Assembly (NCBI GenBank): GCA_024640585.1
Contig: JAHEEQ010000138.1
Span: 1-22,203, forward strand
Origin: Micrococcales bacterium
GTDB lineage: Bacteria > Actinomycetota > Actinomycetes > S36-B12 > UBA5976
Direction: 5' to 3'
Length of the DNA stretch: 22,203 nt
Shown: positions 7,580-16,526 of the stretch, piece after piece
How positions within the stretch are numbered: position 1 is the first letter of the stretch
Layout of the letters: each line of letters begins with the position of its first letter
The notes under the pieces: generated by a model
Told to the model about the DNA's origin: nothing
Databases searched by the model: none
Seen by the model: only the letters and a program-made list of their open reading frames with translations
Translations under genes and position numbers: made by a program

Positions 7580-9031
7580 ATGGTTACATTTGTTGACCGT
7601 GTGTCACTCCATGTTGCTGCGGGTGATGGCGGAAACGGCTGCGCTTCTGTTCATCGCGAAAAATTTAAACCGCTTGGTGGACCAGATGGCGGTAACGGTG
7701 GTCGCGGCGGAGATGTAATTCTTATTGTCGATCCGCAAGTTACAACCCTTTTGGAATTCCATCATTCACCACATCGTCGCGCGACAAAAGGCAAGCCTGG
7801 AATGGGTGGCCACAAAGATGGCGCGCATGGTGGAGACATAGTTTTGAAGGTTCCAGCCGGAACAGTTGTGTATGAAAAAGATGGCACCTTAATTACTGAT
7901 CTTGTTGCAGTGGGCGAAAAGTTTGTGGTGGCCCAAGGCGGTCGTGGCGGACTTGGAAATGCCGCACTTTCTTCAACTAAGCGTCGCGCCCCAGGTTTTG
8001 CATTACTTGGTGAACCTGGCGATGAACTTGAAATTGTTTTAGAACTAAAAACGGTTGCTGATGTTGGTTTGGTTGGTTTTCCAAGTGCTGGCAAATCTTC
8101 ATTAATTGCAGCAATCAGCCAAGCGCGTCCGAAAATTGCTGACTATCCATTTACAACACTTGTGCCAAATCTTGGAGTGGTGCAAATCGGTGACACCGTA
8201 ATGACAGTTGCAGATGTGCCTGGTTTGATTCCAGGTGCAAGCGAAGGTAAAGGCTTAGGTCTTGAATTTTTGCGCCACATCGAAAGATGTTCGGTGCTTG
8301 TGCACGTTTTGGATTGTGCGACACTTGAACCAAATCGCGACCCAGTTACTGACCTAGACAAAATTGAAAAAGAATTGGCTGCTTATGGCGGTCTTGAAGA
8401 TCGCCCAAGAATGGTTGTGCTAAACAAAGTTGACGTTCCAGAAGCTATGGAACTAGCTGAACTTGTTAAACCAATTTTTGAAGAACGCGGATATCAAGTA
8501 TTTGAACTTTCGGCAGTTTCGCATGCAGGCCTGAAGCCGTGGCTTTATGCTCTCGGAGAAGTCGTAACCAGAGCCCGTGCTCTTGCAGCCGAACCTGTTG
8601 TAGAACGAATCGTGATTCGTCCAAAGGCAGTAAACGATTCAGGCTTCAAGGTTGAAGTTGAAGAAGATATGTTTGTAGTGGTTGGCAATCAGCCTGAGCG
8701 TTGGGTTCGTCAAACAGATTTTTCAAACGACGAAGCAGTTGGATATTTGGCCGACCGATTGGCTCGTCTTGGCGTAGAAGATGCACTTCTAAAAGCGGGT
8801 GCACAAGCTGGCGACACAATCGTGATTGGTCGAGGCGATCGCGCGGTTATATTTGACTTTGATCCTGCGGTTAAAGCTGGGGCAGAACTGATGATGGGCC
8901 GTCGCGGAACAGACTTGCGTTTCGAACCAAGCGGTCGCAAAAAAGGTAAAGATTCTGTAGACACAGAAATGGAAGAAACTTACGAATCGGAAAACTTTTG
9001 GGCTGGAGATGGCGACGAAGATGAATCGTGA
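7580..9031 (+). CDS. obgE: Obg/CgtA family GTPase, ribosome assembly
   Basis: A 483-residue Obg GTPase that binds the large ribosomal subunit and links ribosome maturation to growth and (p)ppGpp. The N-terminal Obg fold is glycine-rich ([26 protein letters not shown]). The GTPase domain shows G1 GFPSAGKSS at 166-174, G3 DVPG at 212-215 and G4 NKVD at 282-285. The region from about residue 345 ([22 protein letters not shown]) is the OCT domain typical of Gram-positive Obg, and the tail is acidic. AAGGAG at 7570-7575 sets the ATG start. Its 3' end overlaps or abuts proB. Confidence 0.97.
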   Translation: MVTFVDRVSLHVAAGDGGNGCASVHREKFKPLGGPDGGNGGRGGDVILIVDPQVTTLLEFHHSPHRRATKGKPGMGGHKDGAHGGDIVLKVPAGTVVYEKDGTLITDLVAVGEKFVVAQGGRGGLGNAALSSTKRRAPGFALLGEPGDELEIVLELKTVADVGLVGFPSAGKSSLIAAISQARPKIADYPFTTLVPNLGVVQIGDTVMTVADVPGLIPGASEGKGLGLEFLRHIERCSVLVHVLDCATLEPNRDPVTDLDKIEKELAAYGGLEDRPRMVVLNKVDVPEAMELAELVKPIFEERGYQVFELSAVSHAGLKPWLYALGEVVTRARALAAEPVVERIVIRPKAVNDSGFKVEVEEDMFVVVGNQPERWVRQTDFSNDEAVGYLADRLARLGVEDALLKAGAQAGDTIVIGRGDRAVIFDFDPAVKAGAELMMGRRGTDLRFEPSGRKKGKDSVDTEMEETYESENFWAGDGDEDES

Positions 9032-10127
9032 AGCAATCTCTAGTGCTAAACGCATTGTGGTGAAAGTTGGCTCTTCATCTTTGACCACAATTGATGGCGG
9101 ACTAGATGCGACACGACTCTCGAATCTTGTTGATGGAATTTCTCGCCGCAAGGATGCTGAGATTGTTTTGGTTTCATCAGGTGCAATTGCTGCGGGCCTG
9201 GCTCCATTGGGTTTGAGCAAGAGACCATCAGACCTTTCGACCCAACAAGCTGCAGCGAGTGTAGGTCAAGGCCGGCTTATGGCGGAATACTCAAATGCCT
9301 TTGCAAAACATAAAAAAACTGTCGGCCAAGTTCTTTTAACCATGGAAGATATAACTCGCCGTGCAAATTACAACAATGCCCAAAAAACTTTGATTCGATC
9401 TTTAGAACTTGGTGTACTTCCGATTGTGAATGAAAATGACACAATTGCTACAAATGAAATTCGATTCGGTGACAATGACCGACTTGCGGCATTGGTTGCG
9501 ATTCTCGTTCAAGCAGATGCGCTGGTTTTGCTGTCCGATGTTGAAGGATTGTATGCAGGACATCCAGACACTGGGGCACCAATGATTTCGGTCGTTACTT
9601 CGCATGACGAACTAGATAAAGTGGAATTAGCGGGTGCGGGATCCGCTGTGGGTTCTGGAGGCATGCTTACCAAAGTAGAAGCTGCAAAGATTGCATCTGC
9701 TGCTGGCATTTCTGTGGTCCTAACAAAAGCCAGCAACGCATCAGAAGCGCTTTTAGGTGAAGAAGTTGGAACATATTTTGTAGCTGCTTCGAATCGCAAA
9801 CCATCTCGCACTCTTTGGCTCCAACACGCAAGCGCTACTAGAGGCGAATTAGTTGTAGACAAAGGCGCGGCAAATGCGCTTCTCAATCGTGGGTCATCCT
9901 TGCTCGCTGCCGGGGTGGTTGAAGTACGCGGAGAGTTCGAAGCCGGGGATGCAGTTGATGTTCAAGATGGCGATGGAAAAACTATTGCGCGTGGATTGGT
10001 TGCATTTGAATCCGCTGATATTCCAAAACTAATCGGCAAAAGCACGCAAGAGATTATCGAAGCCTTTGGACCTGAGTTCGAAAAAGAACTAATTCATCGC
10101 GACGATCTTGTGGTCTTGAAAGGATAA
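9009..10127 (+). CDS. proB: Glutamate 5-kinase
   Basis: ProB phosphorylates L-glutamate to glutamyl-5-phosphate, the first and proline-inhibited step of proline synthesis. The amino-acid kinase domain is clear: [52 protein letters not shown] and [15 protein letters not shown]. The C-terminal third is a PUA domain (about residues 275-355; [15 protein letters not shown]). At 372 residues it has full length. The start is uncertain: ATG at 9009 overlaps obgE by 23 bases but has no spaced ribosome binding site, while the in-frame ATG at 9021 has GGAG 12 bases upstream and still overlaps obgE, so 9021 may be the real start. proA follows after 3 bases. Confidence 0.96.
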   Translation: MATKMNREAISSAKRIVVKVGSSSLTTIDGGLDATRLSNLVDGISRRKDAEIVLVSSGAIAAGLAPLGLSKRPSDLSTQQAAASVGQGRLMAEYSNAFAKHKKTVGQVLLTMEDITRRANYNNAQKTLIRSLELGVLPIVNENDTIATNEIRFGDNDRLAALVAILVQADALVLLSDVEGLYAGHPDTGAPMISVVTSHDELDKVELAGAGSAVGSGGMLTKVEAAKIASAAGISVVLTKASNASEALLGEEVGTYFVAASNRKPSRTLWLQHASATRGELVVDKGAANALLNRGSSLLAAGVVEVRGEFEAGDAVDVQDGDGKTIARGLVAFESADIPKLIGKSTQEIIEAFGPEFEKELIHRDDLVVLKG

Positions 10128-10130
10128 GCC

Positions 10131-11402
10131 ATGGGAGATTTAAAAGCCCAAGTTTTAGCTGCCGCCAAAAGTAGCAAAACCGCTTCTGTCACCTTACGCC
10201 AATTAGGTAGTCAATCTAAAGACAGAGCATTATTAAGTATTGCGGATGCATTGATTCAAAATGTCGAAAATATTGTTTCCGCAAACAAACTTGATGTGGA
10301 TGCAGCAATTGCCAAAGGCACTGACTCGGCGATTGTGGATCGCCTAACCTTAACCGAAAAGCGAATCATTGATATCGCGAATGCGGTTCGCGATGTTGTG
10401 AAACTGCCAGATCCAATTGGCGATGTAATTCGCGAATTCACTTTGCCTAATGGTTTGAATGTCCAACAAATAAGAGTTCCGCTTGGTGTGGTAGCTATGA
10501 TTTACGAAGCTCGCCCAAATGTGACAGTTGATGCTGCCGTTTTAGTTTTGAAGAGCGGAAGTGCGGCTTTGCTTCGAGGTTCTGGTTCGGCATACAACAC
10601 AAATCTCGTTTTGACAGAGATTATGCGGGATGCAATTGAATCAGTCGGCTTACCTAAAGATGCAATCGTTTTGGTACCAGGGACTGATCATGAATCAGTC
10701 AATTATGTAATGACGGCTCGAGGGTTGGTAGACGTGATTATTCCGCGCGGAGGAGCAGGGCTGATTGAATCCGTAGTAACTGGTTCTACAGTGCCGGTTA
10801 TCGAAACTGGAATCGGAAACTGCCATCTCTATGTGGATGAATTTGCAGATTTAGAAAATGCATTGAAAATTGCTTTGAATGCAAAAACTCAACGAGTTTC
10901 GGTTTGCAATGCACTCGAAACAATTTTGGTGCACAAAAATGTTGCTGAAGTTTTTATTCCTAAACTCATGGATGCCTTTAAAGAAAAAGATGTAACAGTT
11001 CACGGTTCCGCAGAATATGCAGGAGCCGCGAAAACCTTCGGAACAAAATACGAAGCGGTCACAGACAAAGACTGGGCGTGCGAGTACTACTCGCTCGATA
11101 TTGCAGCGGGAGTGGTCGACTCACTAGAAGATGCGATTGCACATATCCAAAATTGGTCGACTGGTCATACTGAAGCGATCATCACTGAAAACAAAGAAAA
11201 CGCAGACAAGTTTGTTTCTGCCATTGATTCAGCCGCTGTTATGGTCAATGCCTCGACTCGGTTCACAGACGGTGGCGAGTTTGGCTTTGGCGCCGAAATC
11301 GGGATTTCTACCCAAAAGCTTCATGCCCGCGGCCCTATGGGCTTAGCTGAAATCACTTCATTTAAATATGTGGTCACCGGCAACGGTCAAATCCGCGAGT
11401 AG
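10131..11402 (+). CDS. proA: Gamma-glutamyl phosphate reductase
   Basis: ProA reduces glutamyl-5-phosphate with NADPH to glutamate-5-semialdehyde, the second step of proline synthesis. The 423-residue length is standard for this aldehyde-dehydrogenase-like family. The catalytic cysteine is C259 in QRVSVCNALET. Other family motifs are VIYEARPNV-like MIYEARPNVTVDAA, IIPRGGAGLI, ETGIGNCHLYVD and the C-terminal FGFGAEIGISTQKLHARGPM. AAAGGA upstream of the ATG and the 3-base gap to proB indicate an operon and channelled production of the unstable intermediate. No proC is in the window. Confidence 0.98.
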   Translation: MGDLKAQVLAAAKSSKTASVTLRQLGSQSKDRALLSIADALIQNVENIVSANKLDVDAAIAKGTDSAIVDRLTLTEKRIIDIANAVRDVVKLPDPIGDVIREFTLPNGLNVQQIRVPLGVVAMIYEARPNVTVDAAVLVLKSGSAALLRGSGSAYNTNLVLTEIMRDAIESVGLPKDAIVLVPGTDHESVNYVMTARGLVDVIIPRGGAGLIESVVTGSTVPVIETGIGNCHLYVDEFADLENALKIALNAKTQRVSVCNALETILVHKNVAEVFIPKLMDAFKEKDVTVHGSAEYAGAAKTFGTKYEAVTDKDWACEYYSLDIAAGVVDSLEDAIAHIQNWSTGHTEAIITENKENADKFVSAIDSAAVMVNASTRFTDGGEFGFGAEIGISTQKLHARGPMGLAEITSFKYVVTGNGQIRE

Positions 11403-11433
11403 TTTGCTAGTTTTAGACCTGAAAGGTGTACAA

Positions 11434-11568
11434 ATGAAAACTCTTATTGCAGAAACTGCAGAAGCTGTAAATGTAATTCCTGGTGAGCCTTGGATGTACG
11501 GAGTTGCTGGACTTGGCACTCTTTTGCTCTTGGTTTACATAGTTACTCGTTTTAATCCAAACCGCTAA
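11434..11568 (+). CDS. 44-residue single-pass membrane protein, unknown function
   Basis: A small gene between proA and nadD. The 44-residue product has a short polar N-terminus, one hydrophobic segment (about residues 20-39; YGVAGLGTLLLLVYIVTR) and a basic tail ending FNPNR. The ATG at 11434 is supported by AAAGG at 11422-11426. The stop codon shares one base with the nadD start (TAATG), so it is probably translated with nadD. I recall similar unnamed short membrane proteins at this position in other actinobacteria, but this was not checked. No function can be assigned. A longer reading from 11368 would overlap proA and is less likely. Confidence 0.75.
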   Translation: MKTLIAETAEAVNVIPGEPWMYGVAGLGTLLLLVYIVTRFNPNR

Positions 11569-12143
11569 TGCGAATTGGAATTCTTGGTGGAAGTTTTGAC
11601 CCACCGCACTTTGGCCATATTGAAATGGCAAGAACTGCGCAAGAATTCCTCGAATTGGACACCATCCTTTTCATACCAGCATTTTCGCAGTGGCAAAAAG
11701 AACATCATGCACCTGCGGATGTTCGGGCGCATATGACTCATTTGGCAATCTCTAATCACCCTGAATGGAAAGTGTCATCCATTGACATAGACCGTGGTGG
11801 GGACACATTTTCGATTAACACAATCGCAGCGCTTAATAAAATGTATCCAGAAGATGAGCTCTTTTTTATTCTAGGTTCTGATGCTGCAAACACCTTGGGC
11901 TCTTGGAAGCAAGCTGAAGAACTTAAATCCGCAATCACCTTTGGAATAGTGAAAAGATTTGGAATAGAAATCGATCCTCCAGCAGGTTTTGAAATTGTTG
12001 CCATACCTGGTGAAATTTCAGATGTTTCATCTACCCAAATTCGAGAAATCGTTTTAGGTAGCAGCAACATCGAGGTCGATTTGCAAAATCTAGTTCCTCG
12101 AGAAGTTGCAAAATATATTTCAATTGTAGGGCTTTACAAGTAA
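11568..12143 (+). CDS. nadD: Nicotinate-nucleotide adenylyltransferase
   Basis: NadD adenylates nicotinate mononucleotide to deamido-NAD, a step shared by de novo and salvage NAD synthesis. The 191-residue protein has the nucleotidyltransferase motif GGSFDPPHFGH at residues 7-17, the FILGSDAANTLGSWKQAEEL segment, and the C-terminal SSTQIR motif of the family. It overlaps the small membrane protein gene by one base on the left and the LCP-like gene by one base on the right, a tightly coupled cluster. Its place before rsfS is conserved in many bacteria. Confidence 0.97.
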   Translation: MRIGILGGSFDPPHFGHIEMARTAQEFLELDTILFIPAFSQWQKEHHAPADVRAHMTHLAISNHPEWKVSSIDIDRGGDTFSINTIAALNKMYPEDELFFILGSDAANTLGSWKQAEELKSAITFGIVKRFGIEIDPPAGFEIVAIPGEISDVSSTQIREIVLGSSNIEVDLQNLVPREVAKYISIVGLYK

Positions 12144-12880
12144 TGAACAGGCTTGCCCGCTTAGTGACAACACTTGGAATTGTTGTCATCACGTTTGCTC
12201 TAATCTTTATTTTCATTGTGCATCCCACCGCTGAAAATCAATCTCCAGCATCCAACTCGAAGCGTTCTCTTCTGGTGCAATTTCGAGATGCCGAGCTCTT
12301 TTCTGAATTAAATTTCATTGTGGTCGACCACGGGTCGAAATGGTTTTATCTGCCAAATAATCTGGTTTTCGAAAGAAGTATGGGTTCGTCAACCCTTGGT
12401 GCAACTTCTCAAAATTTAATTCTGCAAAATTCTCAAAATCAACTAAATGATTCCGTAGGGATTCAAATTGATGATGTTTGGCAAATAAACAAAGTCGCTT
12501 TCGCATCTTTAATTGAGGCGGTAGACGGTGTAACCGTCCAAGATCTTGCAGCGAAAACCTTGACCGGATTTGAAGCGTATTCTTATGTTTTTGACGCCAC
12601 CGATAGACCTGAAGAAGTGCTGCAAAGGTTTGAAGAAATTTGGCCGCAAGTCGTAGATTCTTTTGGCTCTCGAAATCTGCAAAATGAATTAACTGCCATA
12701 GGTTCTTCTTCAAGAAGTTCAATTGAGCAGTCTGAATTTATTGGGTATCTTCGAATGATGAATAAACACCGAAAACAGTTAGTTTTTAAGAAATTGCAGT
12801 TAACTTCAGATTACACACTCAAAGTTAAGGCTCGTCAGCGGCTTATCGATGCTGGAGTTCGTGAGACACTAGCCCCCTGA
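12143..12880 (+). CDS. Membrane-anchored LCP (LytR-CpsA-Psr)-like protein, probably degenerate
   Basis: A 245-residue protein with one N-terminal membrane segment (about residues 8-30) and an external domain. Parts of it align by eye with LCP phosphotransferases, which attach wall polymers to peptidoglycan: LLVQFRDAELFSELNFIVVD followed by FYLPNNLVF resembles the LCP strand pair ending in the usual IPRDL turn, and VGIQIDDVWQINKVAFASLI with EAVDGVTV resembles the VGIPIDHYVxVDFxGFxxLVDALGGV region. The conserved acidic and arginine residues of active LCP enzymes are not visible in these segments. An LCP-like gene between nadD and rsfS is common in actinobacteria as I recall. It starts one base inside nadD (TAATG). 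The fold call is tentative and loss of catalysis is an inference. Confidence 0.6.
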   Translation: MNRLARLVTTLGIVVITFALIFIFIVHPTAENQSPASNSKRSLLVQFRDAELFSELNFIVVDHGSKWFYLPNNLVFERSMGSSTLGATSQNLILQNSQNQLNDSVGIQIDDVWQINKVAFASLIEAVDGVTVQDLAAKTLTGFEAYSYVFDATDRPEEVLQRFEEIWPQVVDSFGSRNLQNELTAIGSSSRSSIEQSEFIGYLRMMNKHRKQLVFKKLQLTSDYTLKVKARQRLIDAGVRETLAP

Positions 12881-12891
12881 AAGGACGGAAC

Positions 12892-13266
12892 GTGGCTCCC
12901 TCTACACAAGCTCTTGATTGGGCACAGCGCGCAGCCTGGGCTGCACAAGACAAATTGGCGACTGACATTAAATTGATTGATGTCAGCGATCGGCTTGGCT
13001 TGACTGATATTTTCGTACTTGCAACCGGTAACAACGACCGCCAGGTCCGCGCAATCACTGATGCAGTTGAAGAAGCTCTAGACAAAATTGATGTCGACCC
13101 GCTGCGCCGCGAAGGCGAACAAAGTGGTCGCTGGATTTTGTTGGATTACAACGACATCGTTGTGCATGTCCAAAACTCTGAAGAAAGATCTTTCTATGAT
13201 CTTGAACGTCTCTGGAAAGATTGCCCTGAATTAGAACTTCCAACAAATCCGAGTGCGTCTGAATGA
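12892..13266 (+). CDS. rsfS: Ribosomal silencing factor RsfS (Iojap/YbeB family)
   Basis: A 124-residue RsfS, which binds L14 (uL14) on the large subunit and blocks joining with the small subunit in starvation. Conserved family segments are DIKLIDVSDRLGLTDIFVLA, NDRQVRAITDAVEE, GRWILLDYNDIVVHV and the C-terminal RSFYDLERLWKD. The start is GTG at 12892, with AAGGA at 12881-12885 giving a good spacing. The stop overlaps the next gene by 4 bases (ATGA). Confidence 0.97.
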   Translation: MAPSTQALDWAQRAAWAAQDKLATDIKLIDVSDRLGLTDIFVLATGNNDRQVRAITDAVEEALDKIDVDPLRREGEQSGRWILLDYNDIVVHVQNSEERSFYDLERLWKDCPELELPTNPSASE

Positions 13267-13898
13267 AATTGAGCCGCATTGTTTTGTGGCGACATGGTCG
13301 CACTGAATGGAATGTCCAGCATCGCTGGCAAGGACAAAGTGATATTCCGCTAGACATCATCGGAAAAGCGCAAGCAGAAGCAGCTGCCGAAAAATTGGCG
13401 CGACTTCGACCGTCCATGATTTTGGCCAGTGATCTCTCTCGCGCCGCAACAACTGCGCAATATCTTTCGCACGTAACTGGACTTGAAGTCGTTTTAGATC
13501 AAAGACTTCGTGAAACCAATGGTGGAATTTGGGAAGGGTTGACCTACACCGAAATTGATGAGCAGCATGGCGAGTCCCTTAAGAGCTGGCAAGAAGACAT
13601 AACTGTGCCGGCTGGTGTAACTGGTGAAACTCGAGGGACAGTTGCCTCGCGCGTTACTGAAGCTATTTCTGAATACGCAAAAACTTGCGAAGGCACACTT
13701 GTTGTTGCAACCCATGGAGGAAGTGCCCGCGCGGCCACCTTGGAGTTACTGGGCTTGCCCATGAAACATCACAACGCATTCAAAGTGCTTTCAAATGCAG
13801 GGTGGGTGGTATTTGATCGCGATGAAAATCATCAGATTTGGCGGATTTCAGAATACGACGCAACCGCTATGGCGCCAATGCGCGAGGTTCACCTCTAA
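13263..13898 (+). CDS. Histidine phosphatase (phosphoglycerate mutase-like); possible glucosyl-3-phosphoglycerate phosphatase
   Basis: A 211-residue member of the histidine phosphatase superfamily. The catalytic motif RHGRTEWN carries the phospho-accepting H11, R10 and R13. The proton-donor glutamate is E84 (LRETNGGIWEG) and the second histidine is H151 (ATHGGSARA). The gene is coupled to rsfS by a 4-base ATGA overlap. In M. tuberculosis the gene at the same place after rsfS, Rv2419c, is the glucosyl-3-phosphoglycerate phosphatase of methylglucose lipopolysaccharide synthesis, so the substrate may be the same, but no other gene of that pathway is in view. Other possible substrates are sugar phosphates or alpha-ribazole phosphate. 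The fold is certain, the substrate is not. Confidence 0.9.
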   Translation: MKLSRIVLWRHGRTEWNVQHRWQGQSDIPLDIIGKAQAEAAAEKLARLRPSMILASDLSRAATTAQYLSHVTGLEVVLDQRLRETNGGIWEGLTYTEIDEQHGESLKSWQEDITVPAGVTGETRGTVASRVTEAISEYAKTCEGTLVVATHGGSARAATLELLGLPMKHHNAFKVLSNAGWVVFDRDENHQIWRISEYDATAMAPMREVHL

Positions 13899-13940
13899 CT
13901 CCGCACTTGTGAGTGGCTGAGGTAGGGTTCGCACGTTTTT

Positions 13941-14013
13941 GGGGCTGTGGCGCAGCTGGTAGCGCACCTGCATGGCATGCAGGGGGTCAGGGGTTCAAAT
14001 CCCCTCAGCTCCA
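13941..14013 (+). tRNA. tRNA-Ala (anticodon GGC)
   Basis: The full cloverleaf can be drawn over 73 bases. The acceptor stem is GGGGCTG with CAGCTCC (one G-U pair), the D arm GCGC/GCGC, the anticodon stem CCTGC/GCAGG with loop ATGGCAT giving anticodon GGC, the variable loop GGGTC, and the T arm AGGGG/CCCCT with loop TTCAAAT. The discriminator is A at 14013. CCA is not encoded. The TAGGGT hexamer at 13923-13928 fits an actinobacterial -10 box with a start a few bases before the tRNA, but I see no matching -35 box. Confidence 0.97.
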
Positions 14014-14026
14014 CGTTGGAGGTTAA

Positions 14027-16501
14027 ATGTCTGTCCAAGACGAAGCAGTGGTTTATAACCCAGAGGCAATTCAGCAGCGCTGGTTGCCAGTTTGGGATGA
14101 GATTGCTCCGTTTCGCTCCGGTTTGAAGTCAGATACTCGGCCAAAAAAATATGTCTTAGACATGTTCCCGTATCCATCGGGTGACTTGCACATGGGTCAC
14201 GCTGAGGCTTACGCGCTTGGCGATGTGATTGCTCGTTATTGGGTGCAAAAAGGATTCAACGTCATGCACCCTATTGGTTGGGATGCATTTGGTTTGCCTG
14301 CCGAAAATGCAGCCATCAAACGCGGCGAAGATCCACGCATTTGGACATATGAAAACATCGCAACCCAAAAAGCATCCATGCGCCGATACGCATGCTCATT
14401 CGATTGGGATCGAGTTTTAAATACTTGCGATCCTGAATATTACAAATGGAATCAGTGGTTCTTCCTTGAGATGTTCAAACGAAATCTCGCATACCGCAAA
14501 GATTCTGCAGTCAACTGGTGCACTTCATGCCAAACGGTTTTAGCAAACGAGCAAGTTGTACAAGGTTTGTGTGAACGCTGCGATTCTGTTGTCACAAAAA
14601 AGAAATTGACACAGTGGTACCTAAAGATCACTGATTACGCAGATCGTTTGCTAGATGACATGAAACAGCTTGAGGGTCAGTGGCCAGACAAAGTTTTGTT
14701 GATGCAGAAAAACTGGATTGGTCGCTCAAATGGTGCTGAAGTTGATTTTGAAATCGAAGGGCTAAACAAAAAAGTTACGGTTTACACAACCAGGCCAGAC
14801 ACTTTATATGGCGCAACTTTTTTCGTGGTGGCAGTTGACTCCGAACTTGCAGCTTCATTGGCTAAAGGCACAGAGGTTGAAAAAGCATTCACTGAATATT
14901 TAGAAGAAGTGAAAAAGTCTTCGGACATTGAACGTCTTGCAACCGACCGACCAAAGACTGGCGTTTTCTTGGGTCGTTATGCAATCAATCCTGTTAATGG
15001 CGCAAAGTTGCCAATTTATGCATCTGATTATGTTTTAGCTGATTATGGAACCGGTGCTGTCATGGCCGTACCCGCACATGACCAACGCGACCTAGATTTC
15101 GCAAAAGCATTCAATCTTCCAATTCAAGTTGTGGTTGAATCCGATTCTGATCCAGCAGTAACTGGAGTTGCAACAGCCGATGATGGTTTGCATGTCAATT
15201 CAGGCAATCTAGATGGGCTAAATAAAGCAGACGCAATCGAAAAAATAATTGCAGATTTATCTGCCCGTGGCCTTGGAAAGGCGAGTGTCAACTATCGCCT
15301 TCGTGACTGGTTGATTTCACGCCAACGCTATTGGGGTACTCCGATCCCAATTATTCACTGTGATGACTGTGGCGAAGTTCCAGTTCCACAAGATCAACTT
15401 CCGGTATTACTTCCGGATGCTGCTGGTTTGGATTTGAGCCCAAAGGGCACCTCACCACTCGGAGCCGCTACTGATTGGGTGAATGTTCCTTGCCCTGAAT
15501 GTTCGAAACCTGCTCGGCGCGACTCCGACACCATGGACACTTTCGTTGATTCATCTTGGTATTACTTGCGGTACTTAAATCCGCAAGATGAAAATCAAGC
15601 TTTTGATCCAGCTCTTGCAAAAGAGTGGTTGCCGATCGACCAATACGTTGGTGGCGTAACTCACGCGATTTTGCACTTGTTGTATTCACGTTTCTTTACC
15701 AAGGTTATGAATGACATGGGCTTGGTTGAATTCAACGAACCGTTCACCAAACTTTTGAATCAAGGTATGGTCGTAATGAATGGCTCGGCAATGAGCAAGA
15801 GTCGAGGCAATCTTGTGAAGCTTTCGGATGCGTTGGCTGATCATGGCGTGGATGCAATTCGACTAACAATGGTTTTTGCAGGGCCTCCAGAAGACGACAT
15901 TGACTGGGCTGAAGTTTCTCCAGCTGGTTCAAAGAAATTCTTGGCTCGTGCTTGGCGTCTATCAGGTGAGGTCACTTCAAAGCCAGGTGTTGATTTCAAT
16001 TCAGGTGACGAAACCCTTCGACGTGCAACCGCGAAATCAGTTTCGGAAGCTGCTACTGCGGTTGAGTCTTATCGATTCAACGTTGCGGTTGCAAAAACTA
16101 TGGAACTTGTGAATGCAGCCCGCAAATCAATTGATGGCGGTTTATCAACTGCTAATCCAGCAGTTCGCGAAGCTGCCGAGGCGGTTGCGATTATGTTGTC
16201 ACTCGTCGCTCCATACACATCTGAAGATATGTGGCAGCGACTTGGCCATCAACCTTCTGTTGCAACCGCAGGATGGCCGGCAGTAGATCCAAAACTGCTA
16301 GTGAATGAAACTGTAACTTGCGTTGTCCAGATTGCTGGCAAAGTTAAAGACCGGCTAGAAGTTTCTCCGGATATTTCGGAAGCTGATTTGCAGGCATTGG
16401 CGCTCACTTCTGAGTCAATTGTTAAGGCGCTAGATGGCAAGGAAATTAAGACCGTGATTGTTCGCGCTCCAAAACTTGTCAATATCGTGCCAGCAAACTA
16501 A
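14027..16501 (+). CDS. leuS: Leucyl-tRNA synthetase
   Basis: LeuRS charges tRNA-Leu and hydrolyses mischarged products. The 824-residue protein has normal bacterial length. The HIGH motif is HMGH at residues 55-58 within [15 protein letters not shown]. Zinc-type cysteines are at CTSC...CERC, and a second set (CDDC, CPEC) lies near residues 445-495. The editing domain CP1 is seen in [13 protein letters not shown] and [15 protein letters not shown]. The catalytic loop reads AMSKS (588-592) where the consensus is KMSKS. The C-terminal [13 protein letters not shown] is the usual tRNA-binding tail. GGAGG at 14017-14021 sets the ATG start, only 13 bases after the tRNA-Ala gene, so leuS may be read from the tRNA promoter. 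Confidence 0.98.
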   Translation: MSVQDEAVVYNPEAIQQRWLPVWDEIAPFRSGLKSDTRPKKYVLDMFPYPSGDLHMGHAEAYALGDVIARYWVQKGFNVMHPIGWDAFGLPAENAAIKRGEDPRIWTYENIATQKASMRRYACSFDWDRVLNTCDPEYYKWNQWFFLEMFKRNLAYRKDSAVNWCTSCQTVLANEQVVQGLCERCDSVVTKKKLTQWYLKITDYADRLLDDMKQLEGQWPDKVLLMQKNWIGRSNGAEVDFEIEGLNKKVTVYTTRPDTLYGATFFVVAVDSELAASLAKGTEVEKAFTEYLEEVKKSSDIERLATDRPKTGVFLGRYAINPVNGAKLPIYASDYVLADYGTGAVMAVPAHDQRDLDFAKAFNLPIQVVVESDSDPAVTGVATADDGLHVNSGNLDGLNKADAIEKIIADLSARGLGKASVNYRLRDWLISRQRYWGTPIPIIHCDDCGEVPVPQDQLPVLLPDAAGLDLSPKGTSPLGAATDWVNVPCPECSKPARRDSDTMDTFVDSSWYYLRYLNPQDENQAFDPALAKEWLPIDQYVGGVTHAILHLLYSRFFTKVMNDMGLVEFNEPFTKLLNQGMVVMNGSAMSKSRGNLVKLSDALADHGVDAIRLTMVFAGPPEDDIDWAEVSPAGSKKFLARAWRLSGEVTSKPGVDFNSGDETLRRATAKSVSEAATAVESYRFNVAVAKTMELVNAARKSIDGGLSTANPAVREAAEAVAIMLSLVAPYTSEDMWQRLGHQPSVATAGWPAVDPKLLVNETVTCVVQIAGKVKDRLEVSPDISEADLQALALTSESIVKALDGKEIKTVIVRAPKLVNIVPAN

Positions 16502-16511
16502 TCGTTAGTTC

Positions 16512-16526
16512 TATCCTTCAGTTATG
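16512..16526 (+). promoter_or_regulatory. Candidate leaderless promoter -10 box and start of degV
   Basis: TATCCT (16512-16517) fits the TANNNT actinobacterial -10 pattern and ends exactly 6 bases before the ATG at 16524. No Shine-Dalgarno sequence is visible in the 22-base gap after leuS. This is the geometry expected when transcription begins at the start codon. No convincing -35 box was found. Confidence 0.4.

Noticed and set aside
8789..9220. 143-codon minus-strand frame over the obgE-proB junction
   Set aside because: It is antisense to conserved coding sequence with no domain or ribosome binding site.
11368..11433. Longer start for the small membrane protein, overlapping proA
   Set aside because: The upstream codons lie inside proA and lack a ribosome binding site, while ATG 11434 has one.
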